A DNA stretch of 7,402 bases, from positions 1 through 7,402 of the forward strand of contig JASLIG010000081.1 in assembly GCA_030152805.1 (NCBI GenBank). Direction: 5' to 3'. Positions within the stretch are counted from its first letter, which is position 1, and every line of letters starts with the position of its first letter. The stretch is from Solirubrobacterales bacterium. Lineage in GTDB: Bacteria > Actinomycetota > Thermoleophilia > Solirubrobacterales > 70-9. The notes beneath the pieces are model-generated. The model was not told the origin of the DNA and did no database searches. It saw only the letters and a program-made list of their open reading frames with translations. The position numbers were made by a program, and so were the translations under genes. Positions 1-4,770 of this stretch are shown here, piece after piece.

Positions 1-1488
1 GAAGTCGTCAAGGACGGTCGCGTCAAATTCGTGCCTGAGCGCTGGGGCCGCGTCTACCAGAACTGGATGGAGGAGATCCGCCCTTGGTGCGTCTCGCGCC
101 AGCTCTGGTGGGGTCATCGGATCCCGGTCTGGTACTGCGCCTGCGGGGAGACGATCGTCGCCGAGGAGCCGCCCGAGCGATGCCACAAGTGCGGCGGCGA
201 GTTGCGTCAGGAGGAGGACGTGCTCGACACCTGGTTCAGCTCGGCGCTCTGGCCCTTCGCGACGCTCGGCTGGCCCGACGACACCCCCGAGCTGCGCGCC
301 TTCTACCCGACCAGCTTCCTCACTACGGCGCGCGAGATCCTCTTCCTCTGGGTGGCGCGGATGATCATGACCGGGCTCGAGTTCGCCGGCGACGTGCCCT
401 TCGACGACGTCTACGTGCACTCGGTGATCCAGGCCCGCGACGGGCGGCGGATGTCGAAGAGCCTCGGCACCGGCATCGACCCCCTCGACGAGATCGACGT
501 GCACGGGGCCGACGCGCTGCGCTTCGGCCTGCTGGCGATGTCCTCGACCCAGGACGTGCGCTACTCCGACGCCAAGGTCCAGCAGGGCCGCGACCTCGCC
601 AACAAGCTCTGGAATGCAGGGCGATTGATCTTGCTAAATGTGGAATTTCAGCAAGATCAATCGCTCACCAATGCGCGGCAGGACCAAGTTCCTGCCGCGG
701 TCTCCGAAGGGACGGGCGTGTCGCGGGATGACCTTTCTCTCGATTGCGCCGAGGACCGCTGGATTCTCTCGCGCATGGAGCGCACGGTCGCCTCGGTCAC
801 CGGGAAGCTCGACACCTACGACTTCGCCCACGCCGCCCAGGAGGCCTACGCCTTCTTCTGGTCGGAGCTCTGCGACTGGTACCTGGAGATCGCCAAGCCG
901 CGCCTGTACGAGGGGGAGGCCGCGGTGTCGGCGAACCTGCTCTGGCTGCTGGAGCGAACCCTGGCCCTGCTGCACCCGATCATGCCGTTCGTGACCGAGG
1001 AGGTCTGGTCCTACCACCCGAGTCGCCAGGGCCACCTCGTCGTGCACCGCTTCCCCGAGGCCGACGAATCCCTGTTCGATCTCGAAGCCGAGGAGGAGAT
1101 CGAGCGCGGTATCGAGCTGACCAGGAGGCTGCGCGCCTGGCGCGACATGGTCGAGGCGCCCGCCGCGAGCCAGCTCAGTGCCTGCGTAGAAGGCGAGCAA
1201 CCGCGCGAGTTCGTCGGCCGCCTCTCTCGCTTCGAGTTCGCCGACGACGGTGGCGACCCGATCGCCGCCGTCGGCCCGGTCAAGGTGCTCGCCTCGGCCG
1301 AGATCGACGCCGGCGCCGTCGCCGGCCGGCTCGAGAAGCGGCGGGGGGAGCTGCGCGCCGAGGTCGCCCGCGCCGAGGGCAAGCTGGCCAACGAGAAGTT
1401 CGTCGCGCGGGCGCCGGCCGAGCTCGTCGAGGAGGAGCGGACCAAGCTCGAGCGCTACCGGGCCGAGCTGGAGGAGCTTTCGGAATAG
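1..1488 (+). CDS. valS: Valyl-tRNA synthetase, C-terminal part (5' truncated by window edge)
   Basis: This class I aminoacyl-tRNA synthetase charges tRNA-Val in the cytoplasm. The frame is open from base 1, so the N-terminal part lies outside; 495 residues are visible. In window numbering, a putative zinc knuckle (Cys46, Cys48, Cys61, Cys64) is followed by the VLDTWFSSALWPF block and by the KMSKS loop as RMSKS at residues 150-154, which stabilises the adenylate. NKLWNAGR begins at about residue 201 and ends the catalytic part. The anticodon-binding helical domain restarts at EDRWILSR, and a charged coiled coil over roughly the last 65 residues matches the ValRS C-terminal tRNA-binding arm. 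The oddity is the linker between NKLWNAGRLILLN and EDRW. From memory of E. coli and Bacillus ValRS it is about 20 residues longer than usual, is AT-rich, and is built from two perfect DNA hairpins. The reading frame is intact, so the enzyme is probably functional. It ends in TAG, overlapping the likely folC start. Confidence 0.97.
   Translation, partial: EVVKDGRVKFVPERWGRVYQNWMEEIRPWCVSRQLWWGHRIPVWYCACGETIVAEEPPERCHKCGGELRQEEDVLDTWFSSALWPFATLGWPDDTPELRAFYPTSFLTTAREILFLWVARMIMTGLEFAGDVPFDDVYVHSVIQARDGRRMSKSLGTGIDPLDEIDVHGADALRFGLLAMSSTQDVRYSDAKVQQGRDLANKLWNAGRLILLNVEFQQDQSLTNARQDQVPAAVSEGTGVSRDDLSLDCAEDRWILSRMERTVASVTGKLDTYDFAHAAQEAYAFFWSELCDWYLEIAKPRLYEGEAAVSANLLWLLERTLALLHPIMPFVTEEVWSYHPSRQGHLVVHRFPEADESLFDLEAEEEIERGIELTRRLRAWRDMVEAPAASQLSACVEGEQPREFVGRLSRFEFADDGGDPIAAVGPVKVLASAEIDAGAVAGRLEKRRGELRAEVARAEGKLANEKFVARAPAELVEEERTKLERYRAELEELSE
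619..666. repeat. Perfect 15-bp inverted repeat inside valS, AT-rich
   Basis: Bases 621-635 (GCGATTGATCTTGCT) are the exact reverse complement of 650-664. A G-C and a G-T pair extend the stem outward to 619-666. Inside the 14-base loop, AAAT (636-639) can also pair with ATTT (645-648). The stretch 621-672 is about 40% GC in a region near 70%, with codons such as TTG, CTA, AAT, CAA and GAT that the rest of valS avoids. The hairpin is read in frame: its left arm encodes RLILL, which fits the conserved family sequence, and its right arm encodes part of the extra linker (QQDQS). It resembles in-frame palindromic elements such as those of Rickettsia, but no sequence relation to them is claimed. 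Confidence 0.9.
674..699. repeat. Second perfect hairpin inside valS (10-bp stem, 6-base loop)
   Basis: CGCGGCAGGA at 674-683 is the reverse complement of TCCTGCCGCG at 690-699, with loop CCAAGT. It starts ten bases after the 15-bp stem and lies in the same extended ValRS linker, coding for the segment around ARQDQVPAA. Together with the first hairpin it makes a two-stem module. The bases up to about 746 may belong to the same insertion, but no clear boundary or target duplication is visible. Confidence 0.8.
1470..1476 (+). promoter_or_regulatory. Shine-Dalgarno sequence that fixes the folC start
   Basis: GGAGGAG lies inside the last codons of valS. Counting from GGAGG (1470-1474), ten bases separate it from the ATA codon at 1485. 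The in-frame codons within range are TTC, GGA, ATA and GAC; none is ATG, GTG or TTG. This argues that folC is translated from the valS/folC junction rather than from the first in-frame ATG at 1548. Confidence 0.65.
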
Positions 1489-2762
1489 ACGCGCAGGCCT
1501 ACCTCGACTCGCTACAGCCGATCGGCTGGAAGCTCGGGCTGGACCGCATGCACCGCCTCAGCACGGCGCTGGGCATGCCGCAGCACCGCTTCTCCTCAGT
1601 CCATGTGGTCGGCACCAACGGAAAGTCGTCGGTGACGCGGATGACGGCGGCGATGCTGGAGGCGCACGGGATGCGCAGCGGCGCCTGTGTCTCGCCGCAC
1701 GCCGAGCGCTGGTCGGAGAGGGTGCTGATCGGCGGTGAGGAGATCGACGCCACCGCTTTCTCCGCGGCGGTCGAGCGCACGGCACAGGCCGCCGAGACGG
1801 TCAACCGCGCTCTCGAAGAGGGCGAGGTCGTCACCCAGTTCGAGGTCGCGACCGCCGCGGCCTTCGTTGCCTTCGCCGCGGCGCGGCTCGATGCCGCCGT
1901 GGTCGAGGCCGGGCTGGGGGGGAGGCTCGACGCGACCAACACGATCCCCTCACGGGTCACGGTGCTCACCTCGATCGGCCTCGACCACACGGCCTGGCTG
2001 GGGGAGACCGAGCTGGAGATTGCGGCCGAGAAGCTGGCGGTGCTGCGCGAACACACGACGCTGGTCCTGGGCCGGGTCAGCCCCGAGGTGGCGGCCCTGG
2101 CGGAACGCACTGCCGCAGAGCGGGGTGCGCGCTTGGTCATCGCCCCCGAGGATCCCGGCGAGGAGGTCGAGCTGCGTGCCCCGGGGCGCTTCCAGCGCCG
2201 CAACTTCGCCCTCGCGATTGCCGCCGCAGAGGTCTTCCTCGGCGAGCTCGACCCGGCCAGGGTCGCGGCGGTCGCGGCGTCGCTGATGATCCCCGGCCGC
2301 CTCGAGCGCGTCGCCGATCGGCCACCTTCCTACATCGACGTCGCCCACAATCCCGACGGCGCCGCCGCGCTCGCCGAGGGGTTGGCCGAAGTGGCCGGTG
2401 GGACGCCCGTCGTCGCCTGCATCGCCGCCCTCGCCGACAAGGACGCGGGCGCGATGGTCGCCGCGCTCGCGCCGGTTCTGGAGCGAGCGGTCTGCAGCGA
2501 ACTCGACCGCACAGCGCTCGAGTCGCGCGGCCTGCCCGGCGTCGCCTCGCACTCGGCCGCCAAACTGGCCGCCGCCTGCGCTGCGACCGGCGTACCCGCC
2601 GAGCAGGAGCCGGACTTCGCCTCGGCGGTCAGGCGAGCGAGGGCGCTGGCCTCGGGCCTGCCCGGCGGCGTCCTGGTGGTCACCGGCTCGCACTACGCGC
2701 TGGCGCCGGCCCGAGCCGCCCTGCGCCTATGCGAGGATTGCGACGATGACTTCCGGAAGTAA
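1485..2762 (+). CDS. folC: Folylpolyglutamate synthase / dihydrofolate synthase
   Basis: This cytoplasmic Mur-ligase-type enzyme adds glutamate to dihydropteroate and/or to reduced folates using ATP. Numbered from the proposed start, the P-loop GTNGKSS is at 43-49 (the common form is GTNGKGS), GLGGRLDATN at 143-152, SIGLDH at 163-168, then the EKLAV segment with the conserved lysine, PGRLE, and AHNPDG from 287. A DKD motif and GSHYALAPAR lie near the C-terminus. About 425 residues is a normal length. The start is unusual. The family N-terminal helix (AYLDSLQPIGWKLGLDRMHRL) is clearly present upstream of the first in-frame ATG at 1548, yet the only plausible initiation codon near the Shine-Dalgarno sequence is ATA at 1485, which overlaps the valS stop as ATAG. 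Starting at 1548 would remove 21 conserved-looking residues. The frame is open far upstream, but that part is only the shadow of valS. It probably shares a transcript with valS. Confidence 0.93.
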   Translation: MDAQAYLDSLQPIGWKLGLDRMHRLSTALGMPQHRFSSVHVVGTNGKSSVTRMTAAMLEAHGMRSGACVSPHAERWSERVLIGGEEIDATAFSAAVERTAQAAETVNRALEEGEVVTQFEVATAAAFVAFAAARLDAAVVEAGLGGRLDATNTIPSRVTVLTSIGLDHTAWLGETELEIAAEKLAVLREHTTLVLGRVSPEVAALAERTAAERGARLVIAPEDPGEEVELRAPGRFQRRNFALAIAAAEVFLGELDPARVAAVAASLMIPGRLERVADRPPSYIDVAHNPDGAAALAEGLAEVAGGTPVVACIAALADKDAGAMVAALAPVLERAVCSELDRTALESRGLPGVASHSAAKLAAACAATGVPAEQEPDFASAVRRARALASGLPGGVLVVTGSHYALAPARAALRLCEDCDDDFRK

Positions 2763-2874
2763 AAGCGCCAGCTCCGAACTGCTCTCGATGATGGCCCTGG
2801 TCGCCGCCGTTGTCGCCGCGGTGATCCTCGTCTTCTTCGGCCTCGGCTACCTCTTCGGCAGCCTCTTCCTCTGA
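2746..2874 (+). CDS. Small single-span membrane protein, 42 aa
   Basis: I do not recognise this family. The ORF starts with ATG, preceded by GAGG at 2733-2736 with nine bases of spacing, and overlaps the end of folC by 17 bases. This spacing and overlap are typical of a translationally coupled operon gene. The product has a short polar N-terminus (MTSGSKSASSELLS) and then a continuous hydrophobic stretch from about residue 14 to the C-terminus (ALVAAVVAAVILVFFGLGYL), consistent with one transmembrane helix. In Streptomyces-type clusters the slot between folC and ndk holds a larger DUF4233 membrane protein. This ORF sits in the same slot but is far too short to be called a DUF4233 member. It could be an envelope-associated small protein; no function can be assigned from sequence. 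Confidence 0.7.
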   Translation: MTSGSKSASSELLSMMALVAAVVAAVILVFFGLGYLFGSLFL

Positions 2875-2885
2875 TCGCCCGCACA

Positions 2886-2931
2886 CGCATCCGACTTTGA
2901 CCACACCGGGGTGGGGTAAATGTCCGATGCG
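2886..2931. repeat. 46-base imperfect palindrome in the gap before the zinc-ribbon gene
   Basis: Position i pairs with 5817-i across the whole segment. CGCATC pairs with GATGCG, GAC with GTC, TT with AA, ACC with GGT, and CACC with GGTG, with single mismatches at 2892/2925, 2896/2921, 2899/2918 and 2903/2914. The centre is CCGGGGTGGGG. There is no T-run on either side, so it does not look like a standard intrinsic terminator. It may be a repeat element, a protein-binding palindrome, or a hairpin at the 3' end of the folC transcript. Confidence 0.75.
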
Positions 2932-2956
2932 AGGGTTCGCGCGCCCGCTGGCGAAG

Positions 2957-2962
2957 TAGACT
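2957..2962 (+). promoter_or_regulatory. Possible -10 element (TAGACT) before the zinc-ribbon gene
   Basis: TAGACT fits the TAnnnT pattern of actinobacterial -10 boxes and lies 27 bases before the ATG at 2990, in the only sizeable gap in the left half of the window. No convincing -35 hexamer is visible at 16-18 bases upstream (the bases there are GC-rich, around GGGTTC). If used, it would start a second transcription unit running through ndk, maf and mreBCD. Confidence 0.35.
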
Positions 2963-2989
2963 GCCCGCTCTCCTTTTGGGCGCCCAGCC

Positions 2990-3670
2990 ATGGCACTAGC
3001 GATCTTCGGAATCAGCAACGACGGCCTCAACCTGGCCGCGACCCTCTTCGTGCTGATGATCGTCGTCGTCTGGCTCGCCCTGATCGTCTACACCTACTTC
3101 GACGCCCGCCGCCGCATCTCGGATCCGTTCCTCGTCGCCTGCGCGACGATCGGCTCCTTTTTCCCCTACATCGGCACCGCCGTCTACGCGATCGTGCGCC
3201 CGCCCGAGTTCCTCGAGGACGCCCACGAACGCGAGCTGGAGATCCGCGCCGCCGAGCTGCGCGTGCGGCAGCTGACCGAGGCCTCCTGCCCCAATTGCGA
3301 GTACCCGATCGAGAAGAACTACCTGCGCTGCCCGCAATGCCAGCGCCGCCTCAAGGACCCCTGCCCGAGTTGCGGCAAGCCGGTCGATCCGCGCTGGTCT
3401 CTCTGCCCCTACTGCGAGAACCCGATCGGCGATCGCCCGCGGCGCCGGCGCCAGGCGGGCGAGGAGCGGCCCAAACGGGAAGCGCGTCCTAAGCGCGAGG
3501 AGCCCGGCAAGTCGGAGGAGCGCCCCCAGCGCGAGCAGCGGCCGAAGCGGCGAGCTGCCCCGAAAACGCAGGAAGCGCCCGCATCCGAGAAGGACGCCGA
3601 GTCCGCAACGCCCAAACGAACCCAAAGGAGCCCCGCCCGTGAGCCGGACGCTGATCCTCGTAAAGCCTGA
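2990..3670 (+). CDS. Membrane-anchored double zinc-ribbon protein with charged C-terminal tail
   Basis: This 226-aa protein has no assigned function that I can name. It has two hydrophobic segments at about residues 13-36 and 47-68 (likely transmembrane), then a short charged helix. Two zinc ribbons follow: Cys100/Cys103 with Cys114/Cys117, and Cys125/Cys128 with Cys139/Cys142, all CxxC knuckles. From about residue 150 the protein is an Arg/Lys/Glu/Pro-rich, probably disordered tail with repeated RPKRE-like units. Double zinc ribbons of this type often act as protein- or nucleic-acid-contact modules; the inference is a membrane-tethered adaptor. The ATG lacks a good Shine-Dalgarno sequence. 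The 3' end overlaps ndk by 32 bases, so the tail's last codons and the ndk start share DNA. Its place between folC and ndk suggests an actinobacterial lineage-specific operon member. Confidence 0.85.
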   Translation: MALAIFGISNDGLNLAATLFVLMIVVVWLALIVYTYFDARRRISDPFLVACATIGSFFPYIGTAVYAIVRPPEFLEDAHERELEIRAAELRVRQLTEASCPNCEYPIEKNYLRCPQCQRRLKDPCPSCGKPVDPRWSLCPYCENPIGDRPRRRRQAGEERPKREARPKREEPGKSEERPQREQRPKRRAAPKTQEAPASEKDAESATPKRTQRSPAREPDADPRKA

Positions 3671-4046
3671 CGCCTTCCAGCGCGCCCTGACCGGCGAAGT
3701 GATCGCCCGCTTCGAGCGCAAGGGCCTGCGGATCGCGGCGCTGAAGACGATGCGGGCCGACGAGCCGATCGCCAACCGTCATTACGAAGAGCACACCGAC
3801 AAGCCCTTCTTCGGCGAGCTGGTCTCCTTCATCACCGGCGGCACCCTGGTTGCGATGGTGCTCGAGGGCCACGAAGCGGTTGCGGCCGCGCGCCAGGCGA
3901 TCGGCGCCACCAACCCGGTCGAGGCCGCGCCGGGCTCGATCCGCGGCGACTTCGCGCTCGAGGTGACCTTCAACATGGTCCACGGCTCCGATTCCGATGA
4001 GTCTGCGGAGCGCGAGATCGAGATCTGGTTTCCAGAGCTCGCGTAA
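3639..4046 (+). CDS. ndk: Nucleoside-diphosphate kinase
   Basis: This cytoplasmic enzyme transfers the gamma-phosphate between nucleoside tri- and diphosphates through a phosphohistidine, balancing NTP and dNTP pools. The 135-aa product matches the usual length. It begins RTLILVKPDAFQR, with the conserved Lys9, and carries the signature NMVHGSDS with the catalytic His115, followed by AEREIEIWFPE. The GTG start is preceded by AAAGGAG (3624-3630) at eight bases, a good ribosome site lying inside the upstream zinc-ribbon gene. The stop codon TAA (4044-4046) abuts the left arm of the inverted-repeat element that separates ndk from maf. Confidence 0.97.
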   Translation: MSRTLILVKPDAFQRALTGEVIARFERKGLRIAALKTMRADEPIANRHYEEHTDKPFFGELVSFITGGTLVAMVLEGHEAVAAARQAIGATNPVEAAPGSIRGDFALEVTFNMVHGSDSDESAEREIEIWFPELA

Positions 4047-4162
4047 CGGAGCCGGGTGGGTGGGGTCTCCGCTTAACTTTTTCGGTGGAGACGCACTTGC
4101 TGGCGCCGCAAGGGATTGCCGAAAAAGTACAAGACGCTCCGACCCCACCCACCCGGCTCCGT
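4046..4162. repeat. 117-base inverted-repeat element between ndk and maf
   Basis: Bases 4046-4067 are the perfect reverse complement of 4141-4162 (22 bp). The arm contains GGAGCCGGGTGGGTGGGG. Within it, ACTTTTTCGG (4076-4085) pairs with CCGAAAAAGT (4119-4128), and CTTGC (4096-4100) pairs with GCAAG (4108-4112) around a GGCGCC loop, so the element can fold into one long nested hairpin. A competing small stem is possible between GTCTCC (4065-4070) and GGAGAC (4087-4092). The left arm shares its first base with the ndk stop codon and the right arm shares its last two with the maf start codon. No target-site duplication is evident. It could be a non-autonomous mobile repeat, a structured RNA controlling maf, or a transcription attenuator, although there is no T-tract after the long stem. 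It shares the arm core GGTGGGTGGG with the element after mreD. Confidence 0.88.
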
Positions 4163-4709
4163 GACCGTGGTTCTGGCATCGGGATCTCCGCAGAGGGCTG
4201 AGATTCTTCGCAAGCTTGGGGTGGAGTTCGAGGTCGTGGTATCTGGAGTCGATGAGCTGACGGGTGGGGACCCTGAGCTCGAGGTGGTTGAGAACGCGCG
4301 GATGAAGGCGCATGGGGTGGCGCGGGATGGGGTTGTGATCGCGTGCGACACGGACGTCGTTCTCGACGGCAAGGCGCTGGGCAAGCCGGTCGATGCCGCC
4401 GAGTCGCGGAGCTATCTCGATCGGATGTCGGGGCGGGCGCACACGGTGATGAGCGGGCTCGTCGTGCTCGTCGACGGCGAGGAGCGCAGTGGGCTCGATC
4501 GCACCGAGGTGGTCTTCAGGCGGCTGAGCGATGCCGAGAAGGAGCGCTACGTGGAGTTCGGCGAGTGGGAAGGGCGCTCGGGCGGGTACGCGATCCAGAC
4601 GCTGGGATCGACCCTGGTCGAGCGGATCGAGGGAAGCGTGTCCAACGTCGTCGGCCTGCCGGTGGGCCTGCTCTTTGAGCTGGCGCCGGAACTTTTCACC
4701 CAGCGCTGA
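4161..4709 (+). CDS. maf: Maf-type nucleotide pyrophosphatase (YhdE-like)
   Basis: Maf proteins hydrolyse non-canonical or excess nucleoside triphosphates (dTTP/UTP and modified forms) to monophosphates, and are linked to septum arrest in Bacillus. The 182-aa product starts MTVVLASGSPQR, carrying the SxSPxR loop at residues 7-12. The acidic motif CDTDVVLDG is at 62-70, KALGKP follows, then GRAHTV at 91-96, GRSGGYAIQ at 138-146 and IEGSVSNVVGLPV near the end. The GGYAIQ form is closer to YhdE-type than to YceF-type Maf. I chose the GTG at 4161 because the family N-terminus begins there; a TTG at 4116 would add 15 unrelated residues encoded by the repeat element. No Shine-Dalgarno sequence precedes the GTG; the bases before it are the pyrimidine-rich right arm. 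Codon use is less C-ending than in neighbouring genes (by hand, 6 GAT to 5 GAC, and many GGG). Confidence 0.95.
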   Translation: MTVVLASGSPQRAEILRKLGVEFEVVVSGVDELTGGDPELEVVENARMKAHGVARDGVVIACDTDVVLDGKALGKPVDAAESRSYLDRMSGRAHTVMSGLVVLVDGEERSGLDRTEVVFRRLSDAEKERYVEFGEWEGRSGGYAIQTLGSTLVERIEGSVSNVVGLPVGLLFELAPELFTQR

Positions 4710-4719
4710 GGGCGGCCGG

Positions 4720-4737
4720 ACGCGCGCTTTGGCGCGT
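4720..4737 (+). other. Small GC hairpin between maf and mreB
   Basis: ACGCGC (4720-4725) pairs with GCGCGT (4732-4737) around a six-base loop, ten bases after the maf stop. Only three T residues follow. It could be a weak terminator or attenuator between maf and mreB, but in DNA this GC-rich a six-bp stem may be chance. Confidence 0.3.
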
Positions 4738-4770
4738 TTGAGATCATTGCCCTGGAAGTTCGCCGATTCC

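Noticed and set aside
619..750. Intron or intein in valS
   Set aside because: The segment is far too short, keeps the frame, and shows no splice or self-splicing protein motifs.
744..1484. N-terminal extension of folC reaching back into valS
   Set aside because: The frame is open only because of GC-rich composition. The translation is arginine/proline-rich shadow sequence overlapping conserved ValRS domains.
2746..2874. DUF4233 family assignment for the small membrane ORF
   Set aside because: Only position agrees. The ORF has one span and 42 residues, whereas that family is several times longer with multiple spans.
2897..2922. TTGACC and TAAAT as a -35/-10 promoter pair
   Set aside because: The spacer is only 13-14 bases, and both boxes lie in the two arms of the 46-base palindrome, which explains them better.
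699..4071. Shared 8-mer GGTCTCCG in the valS palindrome region (699-706) and the ndk/maf element (4064-4071)
   Set aside because: An 8-base match in over 7 kb of GC-rich DNA is expected by chance and does not link the two elements.
4116..4160. TTG 4116 as the maf start
   Set aside because: It would add 15 residues encoded by the inverted-repeat element with no family counterpart, while GTG 4161 gives the standard Maf N-terminus.
4738..4770. TTGAGA as a -35 box for mreB
   Set aside because: No -10-like hexamer occurs 16-18 bases downstream.
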